DNA of 64,000 bases from Ursus arctos (GCF_023065955.2 NW_026622985.1:75443931-75507930); one strand, 5' to 3'. Numbered from the stretch's first letter, positions 34,691 through 46,368 are shown. Notes: generated from the letters alone by a model not told the origin. A program made the numbers and translations.

Positions 34691-36224
34691 CTCCTTAACA
34701 AAATCTGGGGTGTCTGACTCTTTTGCCAACAAAGAGACACCAAAATCTAAGATTCTATAAGATAATTTGAATGCCTTCTTTTTAAAAAAGTAGAAAATCA
34801 TTCGCCATATTCTAATGTTTACTTGTTTCTATGAGTCATATAAGCATGAACTAGAGGAAGATGCTGGTAGCTCAGTGATTTTCCACTGCTTAGGCATAAT
34901 AATGCAGCTGATAGGTGTCTCTGGCCCTTCCATCATCACTTTCAGCCAAGCCATGTTCAGTTAGCATATCATTTGCTTGTTGGCAAGATGGGTACTTTAA
35001 TATGCAGTAATAAAAAAAACAGACAGAACTCAAACAGGAAAATAGAACACCTTTTTAATAACTGATGCATTAAATGAGGAACCATTTTATTTCATGAGAG
35101 CATATTACTTGACCTTCTACAGAGACAAGTTCATTGGATTTTATTTTGAGGAACTGATTACATTTTTTTATAGCCAGAAATGGTTTGATTTGACTGAAGT
35201 CTGGTTAGGATGCAAAGAGGCTATTAAAATGATTTTTAGCATTTTTTTTCCCTAAAGAATGGTCCATTAATTGCCTGTGGATATTTATTCCTCAAACCTC
35301 CTACTCTATTAGGCTCAAACCAGAGTTGTAATATTACGATGTTTTTATTGATGTAATTAATAATAAATGTTACTGGTTAACTTGGTTAAAACCAAATTGG
35401 ACTTTTGACAAATGTACTCAGGGCCTTGCACCAGTGGATTAACATAGATATGAGGCAACATATTGACCTCAAAAGATAAAATCAAGAATATTACTGTGGA
35501 AAGAAAAAATGGAGAAAGCGCTTTATCAACTTTTGGAAAAGCAACAAATAATGATTTTTAAAAGTAATTCTTTTCAGGTTTCTCTGAATACCATGCTGAG
35601 ATAATTTAAGACATCTGTTCAATACACAACATGTCAACTGAAATATTAAAAGATAGTTTAAAATACCAGAAGCAAGAGGAACACTATGAACAGCAATAAT
35701 ACATTGCATGCAGAGATTAGATCATGAAGAAAATAAATAAATAACCCACCACTTGCTCCACTCCTCATTCTTCAACCAAGAAAATCCAGCTCCTGTTTAA
35801 TCAGAAAATCTAAGGAGTAACGGCAATGAAACTTTCTGCCCTATTATAATTCTGCAACTTGTAACTTTGAAAATCATACTCAGGTGTGTACCAATGGATC
35901 TCAAATGTGAAAAGGCACAGGGAACTGGTTTCATACATGTAATCTGAGGAGCCAGAATAAGATTTTAAATCAGGCTACACCAACTTGGAATTCATCCATG
36001 AGCTGAGTTGATATTTACCTTCATGTTATTTGTAATCAGAATGTAGCAAGGATTTTTCTTTAATTTAAATAAATAGTTAATTTTCAAGCTTTAAGCAATA
36101 AACATTACTATGCTAATCCCTGACCCACGTGAACAGGTGGGGTAGGGATGGTAGGGAAGTGAGGAGCAGTAAAGGAGGTGGACACGTGTCAACCAGACAT
36201 AATCATTAGGTGGTTAGAGAAGAA
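34691..36224. other. Repeat-poor DNA
   Basis: No recognised repeat or gene. AT-rich with several TAATTA-type homeodomain-like words around 35260-35370, which are expected often by chance in such DNA. Confidence 0.4.
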
Positions 36225-36370
36225 ATTGAGTTCCACAAGGCTAGGGTAGTTACTGTTTTATCCCATTTTATGGATCAGGAACTGAAGCTGAGAGGGTGCT
36301 TGTGCAAGTCCCATAGCTAGGAATCAATTTTTTCTGCCTCCCAAGCCTACATTTTTCCCATTAGGCCATC
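36225..36370 (-). mobile_element. MIR SINE fragment
   Basis: The plus strand shows the reversed MIR core: 'tatcccattttatggatcag', 'gaactgaagctgagagggtg', 'gcaagtcccatagctagga' and 'cccattaggccatc'. Confidence 0.75.
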
Positions 36371-38958
36371 TTCAGAAAGACAATGCAAGATTCTGATCAA
36401 TGCAAGGGTACTTGATCAACAAAACATCTTTATGAGAAATCCTCGTCCAACAAGAAAATTGAGAGCAGGCCAGGGTGGCCCAAGGTTCCCCACTCCCACT
36501 CTCACTAGTACTCCTCCATGGAGGCTGCACTTCTCTCTCCTTGGTACCCCTTGGATAGTAATGTGAGCTGAGGTCTCAACAGGCAGAAATGAAGATGCCC
36601 CATCTTCCTTCACTGCTATGCACTGTGTGAGGATTCAGAGAAATATGATAAAATCCTTGTTAACCAGATGCTTATAGGCTGATTAGAAGAAAAGGGCAGG
36701 ATCATCCTTCCTTTATCCCCCTGAAATAAATATAATGAGGATTTCAGGCATCTATGGTGGAATGTCAGAAGGGATGTTTTGGGGCAAGAGGACTTTCAGA
36801 GGTCCTACATATTAAACCACATAGGTGGGTGTCAAATTCAAAATGCATGAGGATATGTAGATCCATGTAGGTATGAAAACATTACTCCATTCCTTTTTCT
36901 GTACCCCCTTTCTTGCATTTCGTACTTTCACACCTCATGTCGTATTGCCCATCTAGGGTCTCCAGCTGCCTATGCCTTATCTTGACTGTGCAGGACAACT
37001 TATGTTTGACATCTTTTGTCTTATTCCTCATTCTTAGTACTCTACTCTCTCCTGAAAATTCAAACTTAAGTGTTGACTCTCCCAAATAAAAATTATGTTT
37101 TAACAGGATTAGGAATTCCATGTTGCTGGCAATATTAGCCATCAAGTTAAGCTATGTGGATATTTTTAAAAGATCACAAAAATCACTTCTAAAGGAGTGC
37201 TTATTACGTATTCTTGCTCAGACCATTCTTGCTGAGACAGTTTGGTTCCTAAACCAAACTATCTTAGGAAGTTTTTTATTAATTTTATTTTAACTTCAAA
37301 AACAGGGAATACAATCAATATTTTTAACCAAGCAACTAACTTGAACTTTCCTCCTTTTTTTTAAATAAAAAAAAGAGACCTAAACAACCTTACTTAAATT
37401 GGTCAAAAAAATTCATTTTAGACACTATAAATGTTTCAATGCTTTGCCCATGATTCAATCTGCCTAGTAAAAAAGAAATTTACTTTGGCATTATACTCAA
37501 ATTTTTACTGTATTTTACAATTACTGACCTTTAATACATATTGAAAACTGAAAGTTACATGTATTTGAGGTCCTACTACACCTGCACATATATGAAGCAA
37601 ATAGAGCCTTGTCGGTGAATCCTGTCTTGAAGAAAACTAGAAAAAATAGAAGTCTAAACTATGGTTGCCATCTAGCAAGATTTCAGCAAATCCTTGAGAA
37701 CCACTATGTAGGTAAGCTATTTGACCAGTAGAACCAATCTTGGTCCACTCAATAAACTTGCATAAGTCTTTCAGATCCAAAATAAGGTACATTTATGAGC
37801 AGTGGTAAGAAACAAGTGTTAATACAACCTGCATCAACATGAATGGCTTCGACATTTTCTTAAGAAATACCCCTCCAAGGAAAAGATTTATAAATAGGTT
37901 ACTCAGACAACTGTATTTCCTAAATCTCAAAAAGCAACTCCCTATGCCTTATAAAACAAAGCATTTGAAATATAATTAAGTTGTGAGAACTATAATCTTG
38001 GAAAATCTTTAATAAGAAAGTACAATATCATAAGGACTAAAGTTTAGGGTGACTACAGCATTCTAAATATATTCAATAGTAAAATTCACCAGTGTGTTTC
38101 CATCACTGTCTACGGGACTGGTTAATTCTCCCTTTAGAAATAAAGGCTATTAATAGAGATTGCCAATAATATTTCTCAATGTTAACTATTATTATAATTG
38201 TCCGAGGAGATTGTGTGACACCCTGCTCCATAACATGATAGTTACTGAGGAATCTTCTAATATTTATTTAATTTTGTAAATAAACTTTCCTCTAAGAAAC
38301 AAAATTTGCTGACCAGCTCCATGGGATTTTAGTCTACTTCTTAGTTGTTTTTTGTCATAAATTAACAAGTTGGCATTATTGTATACAAATCAATTCCTTC
38401 CAGATGACTCGATCTTCTAAAACTTACTTACCCCTAACTAGAGTGAGAAAATTTTAGTACTGCAAACTGGAGGACATGTAATCACCCCATTCAGGAGCAC
38501 TCTCTTAAGCACTGAGACTCAGGCTCTGAAAACAGCTCAGTCTTTTGCTTTCACTTTCCTCATTACCATAGCAAATGTTAATTTTTAAGATTAAGCATCA
38601 TTACTTTCATCTTTTTGCATTCATGTTTTGGACTAATGTCTAGGTCTTGGTCTCACTTTTGGAAGAATAAATTACACACTTATTTACATAGATGTCCTAA
38701 GCAAGCAAATTTGTAATTCTCTTACTTTGAATGATATGTGCCAGGCATAATTCTAGAAGGGGATAGTGCCCTGAAATCAATCAGTAAATGAAAGAGAGTA
38801 ACTCCAAAAACATTATGGATCTCCCATTTCTGAAATGATAAGGACTGTTTGTGCAATGAAGAGATACCAGCTGTCATAATGCAAACCTTTAGGGCATTTA
38901 GGGTGACAGAGCCCAGGCTGGGGCTTTTGGTCAGGCAGAACACACTCAGTTCATAACC
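36371..38958. other. Repeat-poor DNA
   Basis: About 2.6 kb without a recognised repeat or gene, one of the longest such blocks in the window. Frames are at most 87 codons with no recognised motif. Confidence 0.4.
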
Positions 38959-39397
38959 TGTTTAGGGCCAAGGGCAGGTCACCCCAAGATGGTTCATTTT
39001 GCATGAACAATATTTTGCATTAAAAGGAATCAAAACCCAGCAGATTCAGGAAAAGCTTTTTACCTCCCCTTCAACTGCCAGCTTATACCAGGAAGATGGC
39101 TATTCACAGAGATTCCTCTTTACCGAATAAATTTATTTGCATAATTAGGCAGCCTTTGTTTTCTAAACATCCCCTCTCACCTTCCTACTAGTAGGCTCTC
39201 TCTCCTTTGGATCTTCAGACCCCTACCCCTCTCCTTACCTCATATATGTATCATGTTGCCTCACTGTCTTTTGGAAGTTCATGTTTGTGTGTATTCTAAA
39301 TTTGACTTTTCTCTTGTTAATCTGTTTCGTGTCAATTTGATTCTCAGTCGAGCTAGAAGGACCTTAACGGGCAGGATAAAATTCTTCCTCCTCAACA
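38959..39397 (+). mobile_element. ERVL-type LTR, solitary (LTR16/LTR33-like)
   Basis: Starts TGTTTAGGGCCAAGGGCAGG and contains 'acccagcagattcaggaaaa', 'gagattcctctttaccgaat', 'ggatcttcagacccctacc' and 'gttaatctgtttcgtgtcaa'. It ends CTCAACA after 'attcttcctc'. Length is about 440 bp. The subfamily name is from memory and uncertain. Confidence 0.7.
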
Positions 39398-40300
39398 CCT
39401 GCTTAATCACAACGACCAAAATCTATGGAAAGCCTTTTTAAAATTGTAGAATTTTGGACCCCGGTAAAACTTTAGTGGTGAATAAGTCAAATGCTTAATA
39501 CTTATGATGAGAAAAGTTTTGCCAGAAAGTTTTGCCAGAAGTTCCAGGATTTGCCTGCCATCACATGGTTTCCTAGGAGAAAGCTGGGACCTTCGGACTG
39601 TTGGTTTAAAGCTCCCTATAGCTCCACCCCCGTTTCCATTTTAACTTGCACTGAGGGACAGAACTCATGCCCTTTAATCCTTTCTGCGGTTTCCTCACTT
39701 AGGAGCACTATATTAAGCAAAGGTAAATAATTATTTTATGTAGATCTAATGAACCTCAAATTGACCAGCACAGGCCCCAAACTTTATTCCCCTGAGTCAG
39801 TCTAATATGAGCAATTGACTCTTCAGTTCAATATGTGTTTTGGGGAGTACATGCATCCGCTTAGGGTAGGAGAGAAGGAACCATCATTCTGCTGAGCAGA
39901 AAGTTTCAACTGCTACAAAGTGGAAAGGAACCAGAGTTATCCCAATGAATAAGATAAAGGAATTGCTCACAGGAAAGATAGTTGGAAACCCCGTTGACAG
40001 GTACTGTCTTTACTTTAAGGTTAAAAAAAAAGTCTCTGAAGAATTACTATCCGGAGGCAAACTGAACATGTATTTCTTCATTTTAAATAGTTGCAAATTA
40101 TATCTAAAGAATCTTTTCCCACAATAGATAAACATTAAATGAAGAACGACTCTCATCTAGTATGTATCCTACCATATGTGAAAATAACTTATGAAGAATA
40201 ACTGCTTCCAAAATGTTTGAGATCTTTTAAATAATTAACTTCAGGTTATTTTTTTTAAATGACATCATAGACTGTTTTCTTTGAGAAATGGGTTTTTCAT
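39398..40300. other. Unassigned DNA with a small exact duplication
   Basis: A 13-bp unit (aaagttttgccag) is tandemly duplicated exactly at 39513-39525 and 39526-39538. The rest is unrecognised. Confidence 0.4.
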
Positions 40301-40500
40301 GGGATGCCTGGATGGCTCAGTGGGTTAAGCGGCTGCCTTCAGCTCAGGTCATGATCCCAGGGTCCTGGGATTGAGTCCCGCACTGGGCTCCTTGCTCAGC
40401 AGGGAGCCTGCTTCTCCCTCTGCCTGCTCTGCCTGCCACTCCCCCCTGCTTGTGCTCTTGCTCTTTAACAAATTAAAAAAAAAAAAATCTAAAAAAAAAA
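40301..40500 (+). mobile_element. Can-SINE, older (general caniform type)
   Basis: The head 'gggatgcctggatggctcag', core 'agctcaggtcatgatcccag', and 'gagcctgcttctccctctgc' belong to the widespread older caniform SINE rather than the GGCACAGCGG type. It ends in an A-rich tail. Target duplication not secure. It lies 82 bp upstream of a young SINE in the same orientation. Confidence 0.93.
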
Positions 40501-40582
40501 GAAAGAAGCAGATTTTTCTACTATGTATTCTTCCACAAATCCAATGTAAATACCCATTCCGTCCTTCAAAAATACATCAGGA

Positions 40583-40776
40583 GGGGCGCCTGGGTGGCAC
40601 AGCGGTTAAGCGTCTGCCTTCGGCTCAGGGCGTGATCCTGGCGTTCTGGGATCGAGTCCCACATCAGGCTCCTCTGCTATGAGCCTGCTTCTTCCTCTCC
40701 CACTCCCCCTGCTTGTGTTCCCTCTCTCGCTGGCTGTCTCTGTCTCTGTCAAATAAATAAATAAAATCTTTTAAAA
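40583..40776 (+). mobile_element. Can-SINE, young and near-consensus (ursid-like subfamily)
   Basis: The cleanest SINE in the window. The head is GGGGCGCCTGGGTGGCACAG and the core CCTTCGGCTCAGGGCGTGAT. A CT-rich middle and an (AATAAA)n/A tail follow. A perfect 15-bp target duplication (aaaaatacatcagga) lies at 40568-40582 and 40777-40791. Intact ends and low divergence make it a good candidate for presence/absence polymorphism among related species. Confidence 0.97.
40592..40659 (+). promoter_or_regulatory. Pol III A box and B box of the young SINE
   Basis: An A-box-like 'gggtggcacagcgg' at about 40592 and a B-box-like 'ggatcgagtcc' at 40649-40659 match the internal RNA polymerase III promoter of tRNA-derived SINEs. 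Both look intact. Confidence 0.7.
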
Positions 40777-41008
40777 AAAAATACATCAGGAAAGTGTGAG
40801 AGAGCCGATGGCCCACGGCAATTGCCTGTGGGGACAACTCAAGGCATTGATCTTGTGGACCTTGTCATTAGGATCACCTCATATGCAGAACAACACACGT
40901 GCCTCAAGCTAAACTAATGTCTAAGGTTAAATGGTGCCACGCAATCCCAAATCACCACTAAGATTTCAGGATTTCTCCTGAAATTAATGCATAACTTTTC
41001 TTGATATC

Positions 41009-41480
41009 TCATTCATTCATTCATTCATTCGTAAAACATTTATTGATCAACCAAATGCCAAGTACTGTGCTCAGTCCTAAGAAAACCAAGTAATGCAGAA
41101 GTCCTGTACTTAATGAGCTCAGAGGCTACTTTGATGAGTTCTTATTTAGCACCAATATATCAGTGTTATTTCAAGCTGGTTTCCATTCGGATTGGTCAAC
41201 ACCTGTACTCTACTGGCTTTTAAATGTTTTGAATATCCTTATCTTGTTGTTTGTAATTATAAATTTAAGGAACATGGAAGATCTTAAAACCATGCCACTG
41301 CATGAGTTTTAACAGAGGTACATACAAGGGCCAGTGAGAGAACCCAGCAAGGAGTATAAAATTCACATGATGGCATTTGAGAAACCTTCACAGAGAAGAC
41401 ATTGGAGGCTTAAAGAATAAGGTTTGGGAGTGGAGGCAGGAATGGGGGAAGGTACTCAAAGGACGAGGGTAAGTCTGGGC
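41009..41480 (-). mobile_element. L2 LINE 3' part (antisense)
   Basis: Begins with the (ATTC)n run at 41009-41031, the reversed L2 3' terminus. 'acatttattgatcaaccaaa', 'tgccaagtactgtgctcagt' and 'taatgagctcagaggctac' follow. A later block ('cttcacagagaagacattgg' and 'ggaggcaggaatgggggaag') fits L2 further inside. The middle (about 41130-41340) is poorly matched. Confidence 0.7.
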
Positions 41481-43427
41481 ATTACTGGAATTACCAGGGC
41501 ATACTCTTTCTAACCAAATAATATTTGGAAGAGCTCAAGTCATACTACCACAAAATGTGTAATTAAATATAGCAACTCATTTGGATGTTTAGATGTTTAA
41601 ATGTTTTAAGGATTTAGATGTTTAAAAGATAAGACTACTATTCATATTTTTCTAAAATATTTAAGGATATCTGGGAGCATTGTTTAAACATAAATAACTA
41701 AAGACAGGAAGAAAGCAGAAAATAGCTAAATAATAGGAAAGCATGTAGCTCAAAAAATTGGTAAAGAGCTTCTTAGATATAGAGGCTCCCTCTAATTCCC
41801 TCTTTCTGGATGCCAGTCTTCACTAGTCATTAAATTGTGGAGTAAGGATGCACAGGAGGGACTATGGGGAGGATGGATGTCTTTTGGCTGCCTGACATTC
41901 TCTGAATTGGGGCTGCTAAAACACTAAAGTACAATAATAATGGTAAATTATTCTGTCTTGTTTCAAATGATTTTTTAAATTTTTGGAGAGCTTTCAAATG
42001 CTTTTGAATTAAAAGAATGATTGCAATCCTAAATTTTAGGAACGTGAGAAAACTTAAAATGATCCTATTATTTTAAACTTGAGCTACCTTCATTCTTAAT
42101 ACATATTATTTTACAAATCTTTCCATATTTCAAGATCTAAATAGCTTTTTTAAATGTTCTTTGAGACTTAACTTCATTTTAATAGAAATTAATATAGATG
42201 CTTACTTAATATAGACTCTTACTTAAATGTAGAAATTAAAATATATGAAAATATCCAATAACAGAAAACATTGCATATTAGCTTGTTAGTTGAATTATCT
42301 TTTATGAGGAAACAAACTTAGAGCTTATGAATGATACCAGATGGAGAACCAAAAGTATCAAGTGTTTGCTGTATTTTGGCTGCAGACAGTGAACCAAGGA
42401 GCTTAGCAACACACCATGCCTCAATCCTGACCTCCAGAGGCCATTCGAAGAATGACAGAGGGTTTCTAAGATTTAACAGTTGCATGAACTTTATTAAAGC
42501 TATCTAATTTGTCCATGTGCTTTAGTTAACCTGTCCCAGATCGCAATAAACAAATAAACCTGTCCCGTCTTAATCCAGAAAGAAAAATTCCATATTTCTT
42601 TCATTTCCAAAGTAATCCTCAATATTTTCGAACTGGCTGAAATTTCTGACCCATTCAAGTACTGCAATTAACATTTTATTCACTCTACCTTCTATTATTT
42701 ATGAAGAACAATAATTCTCCTTTATGGAGAATGACCAACATTCTCCTTATTTTATTATCAGAAAAAAATGAAGATTATCAGTTCTCAGTTTTCCTGAATG
42801 AACTTTTAATCTTCTCCCACAGGTCTCATTTTCTAATCCTCACTTATTTTTATGAGTCTACTCTAAGACCTTTATTAGCTTATTGACATTAAAGATCATG
42901 TGTCAATGATGAAAGAGATGAATTTATTTATTATACTTTAGGGAAATTTCATATTTCTATATCCATAAGCTACCAAAAGACCATCCTGGAAAATTAAAGT
43001 TAATTAAATGAATTAGCTACTAATGATATTTAAACAAACAAACAAATTACTAATAAGAATGAAATGACATGAAGAAATGTTAAAGTGTTACTTTGACATA
43101 GCCAGGATAGTGTCAGATGCCACATAGGATCTTATTTTCCAGGATTTGACAACTAAAGTTTATCCTGGGCACACAAGGCCTGTATTTTAAGAATAGAAAA
43201 CATACAAATATCAGGACCAACACTTTTCGGAAAGGCTTGTTCAGAAGCAACATTATGAGAAAACCCCACATAACTACCACCACACCTCTATCACTACCCA
43301 CGCATTCCCAACATACATAGAATAGGAGTCCCATACGTGATCGTCTTGCAGTGTGATATAATTACAAGAAATATATGTGGAACCAAAACAAAAACAAAGT
43401 CATTTACATTGGGGGCAAAACGGAGTT
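41481..43427. other. Unassigned AT-rich DNA
   Basis: About 1.9 kb without recognised genes or repeats. A small imperfect (GATGTTTA)-like run lies at 41583-41625, and CAAA units at about 43033-43048. Confidence 0.4.
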
Positions 43428-43507
43428 GACCATTAAAGAAAAATAAAACTTAACCCTACCTAACATAAATTGCAGGAATTTACAGCTTTTCTCAGAAATC
43501 AGCAGAG

Positions 43508-43543
43508 GATGCCAGTCAATTCCCAGATGCCAGCCAATCCCCA
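43508..43543. repeat. 18-bp imperfect tandem repeat in LTR U3
   Basis: gatgccagtcaattccca and gatgccagccaatcccca are adjacent with two differences, and a third partial unit (aatgccaagtc) follows. Tandem elements in U3 are often enhancer repeats in gammaretrovirus-like LTRs; activity here is unknown. Confidence 0.85.
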
Positions 43544-43629
43544 AATGCCAAGTCTGCTCGAGTCATCTTAGGACTTCCTTGTTCCCCTCAGTTACCCTAA
43601 TGCAAGTAAAGAAGAAGACCACTAGGCAA

Positions 43630-43762
43630 CCAATCAGTTGAAAAATCCAAGTAACTTCCACATTTACCCCATAAAAACCCTTTAGTCTGTGAACAGCTCA
43701 GAACTCACAGCTCCCACTCACAGCAATTTTCCCAACTAGCAGATCAAAACCCTTGCAATAAA
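43630..43762 (+). promoter_or_regulatory. LTR CCAAT box, TATA box and poly(A) signal
   Basis: CCAAT at 43630-43634, TATA-like 'ccataaaaaccc' about 40 bp downstream, and AATAAA at 43757-43762. The order and spacing fit a retroviral U3-R promoter and terminator. All three motifs look intact. Confidence 0.6.
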
Positions 43763-43850
43763 CTCATCTTTCTGCTTTGTTTTACTCTGTGTGCAGCTTG
43801 CTTTTTGACATATATTTCTGCTCATTCAGATGACCAAAATATATTTCTCA

Positions 43851-44715
43851 TGTATATTTGGTCTTCATCCATGGTTCCTGGGTCATTGTTCCCAAAACCT
43901 CTGGAATTTCCTGAGAGATAAGATCAATGGAAGCACCTTTTGTTATAATATTTGGTCTCTTGTTATTAGTTCCTGAAATTGATTCAGAGCCATAAAGGTG
44001 AAATGGGCATTTCATTATTCATAATAAGCCTCTTTTCACCACAACTGGGTTTATGTTTGTGACGTGACTTCTGGAAAGCACCTAGAGATGGGGGTTGGTT
44101 ACCAGGGACCCCCACCATGTGATTAAGGTTTGGGACTTTCAGTCTTACCCCATGATTTCCAGGGAGTAGGGAGGGAGCTAGAGGTTGAATCAATCAGCAA
44201 TTGCCAATGATTTAATCAATAATGCCTATGTAATGAAGCCTACATAAAAAGCCAAAAGGAGAGGGTTCAACGAGCTTATGGCTTGGTGAACACGAGGAGA
44301 CTCAGGGAGAATGGTGTGCCTGGTAAGGGCCTGGACACTCTGTGCCCCTTTCCCATACCTTGCCCTATGTATCTTTCCATTTGGCTGTCGATTCGTATCC
44401 TTTAATATCGTATGTAATAAACTAGTAATCTAATGAGTTAACAGGTTCCCTGAGTTCTGAAAGCTGCTCTAGCAAATCAATCAATACCAAAGAGGGGGTC
44501 ATGGGAACTTCTAATTTATAGCCAATAAGTCAGAAGCACAGCCAACAACCTGGACTTGCAACTGGCATCTGAAGTAGAGAGTAGTCTTCCAGGACTGAAC
44601 TGGTGGGATCTGATGCTATCTCTGAGTGAATAGCATCAGAACTGAGTTGAACTGTAGGACACCCAACTGGTGTCCAAAGCATAGCTTGGTGGTGTGGAGG
44701 TAAACCCTCCCAACA
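43851..44715 (+). mobile_element. ERVL-type LTR (MER21-like), solitary
   Basis: An LTR of about 865 bp starting TGTATATTTGGTCTTCATC. It contains 'aatgaagcctacataaaaag' (TATA-like) and 'cccataccttgccctatgta'. AATAAA lies at 44416-44421. 'agcacagccaacaacctgga', 'gttgaactgtaggacaccca' and a 'gtgtggaggtaaaccctccc' end follow. It finishes near CAACA. No internal viral region flanks it. The family name is from memory. Confidence 0.7.
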
Positions 44716-45247
44716 TTAAAACCAGGTACAGAACCCCAAATACTGCGGTTCACTAACACAACCTGAGGTGAAGAGGTAGGTACCTCAAAAAGATGAGGTA
44801 AGAGTCTTCTAAGAATCTTGGTGTCTAGGAAAGCTGACTGAACTTAAGCATCCTAGAATGGGATGGAGGTAATATTGGATTTACTACATGTCCACAAGGA
44901 GCAGCAGTTACAGCCAACCAAAGAATGAGAAATGACTTCTCAATGCAACCAAGAACACAGCTGTCTTTTGCAACCCTTCTTCTCATTCCATCACTAAAGG
45001 AAGGAAAATATGGGAAATTTGCATATTTCTCTCTCTCTCTCTCCTCCCCCCACCTTTCTCTTTCCCTTCTCCCTCTCTGTCTCCCTCCCCCTTCCCTCTC
45101 TCTATTTTTTTCCAGCCTTGGTGAGATTTACAAGATAGATAGATAGACAGACAGATAGACAGAGAGACAGAGATATAGAGATATGCATATAGAGAGAGAG
45201 CCAGAAAGAGAGAGCTCTCCAACCTTGCAAGGGTGCTTACACTATTT

Positions 45248-45289
<42 letters not shown>

Positions 45290-45577
45290 CAGATAGATAA
45301 AGAGAATGAATATGAATCAACAGAGCCTTCAAGCAGCTCACTCTCTGATAGAGTAAATCAATGTTTATTTTCAAATAAAATACTGAAGTCACCTATATAA
45401 ATAATAATTAAGCAATTTGTTGAAATATATAGCCAATAGACCTACTTTTTATATGTTACACCTATAAAAACCACTTATATGCTAGTGTCTTGAATAATGG
45501 CATTTCAATTGTTTCTTCAACATGGTCTGACCCATGTGTGAGTTACTGCTGGTTCATGGTGATAAGCTGCAAACACC
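44716..45577. other. Unassigned DNA containing a microsatellite cluster
   Basis: Apart from the CT/GATA/GA cluster at 45027-45300, nothing is recognised. Confidence 0.4.
45027..45300. repeat. CT, GATA/GACA and GA microsatellite cluster
   Basis: A pyrimidine tract with (CT)n at 45028-45112 is followed by GATA/GACA units at 45133-45180. Further GA runs follow, and a (GATA)(GA)n block lies at 45250-45300. The CT half and the distal GA half are complementary and could fold back on each other. Confidence 0.95.
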
Positions 45578-45593
45578 AAAAGCTGATTTGCAG

Positions 45594-46368
45594 CAAGAAA
45601 CAACAATTGTTGGAGAGGATGTGGAGAAAGGGGATCCCTCCTACATTGTTGGTGGGAATGCAAGTTGGTACAGCCACTCTGGAAAACAGTGTGGAGGTCC
45701 CTTAAAAAGTTAAAAATTGAGCTCCCCTATGATCCAGCCATTGCACTACTGGGTGTTTACCCCAAAGATACAGATGTAGTGAAGAGAAGGGCCATATGCA
45801 CCCCAATGTTCATAGCAGCAATGTCCACAATAGCTAAATCGTGGAAGGAGACGAGATGCCCTTCAACAGATGACTGGATTAAGAAGCTGTGGTCCATATA
45901 TACAATGGAATATTACTCAGCTATCAGAAAGAACGAGTTCTCAACATTTGCTACAACATGGACGGCACTGGAGGAGATAATGCTAAGTGAAATAAGTCAA
46001 GCAGAGAAAGACAACTATCATATGATTTCTCTCATCTATGGAACATAAGAACTAGGATGATGGGTAGGGGAAGAAAGGGATAAAGAAAGGGGGGTAATCA
46101 GAAGGGGGAATGAAACATGAGAGACTATGGACTATGAGAAACAAACTGAGGGCCTCAGAGGGGAGGGGGGTGGGGGAATGGGATAGGCTGGTGATGGGTA
46201 GTAAGGAGGGCACGTATTGCATGGTGCACTGGGTGTTGTACACAACTAATGAATCATTGAGCCTTACATCAGAAACCGGGGATGTACTGTATGGTGACTA
46301 ACATAATATAAAAAAAAAAAAAAAAAAAAGAAATAAAAAGTCTAGGATGACTCTCAAAAAAAAAAAAA
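45594..46368 (+). mobile_element. Young 5'-truncated L1 with double poly(A) tail
   Basis: L1 ORF2 C-terminus, 3' UTR and A tail. A perfect 16-bp target duplication (aaaagctgatttgcag) lies at 45578-45593 and 46369-46384. After a first A-run (about 46311-46329) come 26 bp of non-L1-looking sequence (46330-46355) and a second A-run (46356-46372, overlapping the duplication), all inside the duplication. This is the layout of an L1 3' transduction. It is the least decayed L1 in the window. Confidence 0.95.
45665..46048 (+). pseudogene. L1 ORF2 C-terminal remnant, frame intact to the natural stop
   Basis: 127 codons of uninterrupted frame ending at what looks like the natural ORF2 stop (…SLIYGT). 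They include [20 protein letters not shown], the IALLG segment and [18 protein letters not shown]. The endonuclease, reverse transcriptase and most of the Cys region are absent because of 5' truncation, so it has no enzymatic function. The intact frame argues for recent insertion. Confidence 0.9.

Larger units (their letters stand above)
43428..43811 (+). mobile_element. ERV-type LTR with promoter features, solitary
   Basis: An LTR of about 385 bp by architecture. It has an 18-bp imperfect tandem repeat in the U3-like part (43508-43543), a CCAAT box at 43630-43634, a TATA-like 'ccataaaaaccc' at about 43668-43680 and a poly(A) signal AATAAA at 43757-43762. A GT-rich 'ctgctttgttttactctgtg' follows. 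It lacks internal viral sequence. Family unknown to me; ends approximate. Confidence 0.6.

Noticed and set aside
35260..35370. Cluster of TAATTA-type words as a homeodomain enhancer
   Set aside because: Such words are frequent by chance in AT-rich DNA. Conservation data would be needed.
40583..40660. Possible tRNA gene from the tRNA-like head and B box
   Set aside because: It is the tRNA-Lys-derived part of a SINE, followed by the CT-rich body and A tail. It lacks a full cloverleaf.
41009..41031. (ATTC)n run considered as an independent microsatellite or CRISPR-like repeat
   Set aside because: It is the usual 3' terminus of an L2 element in reverse. No array in this window has the repeat-spacer layout of a CRISPR.
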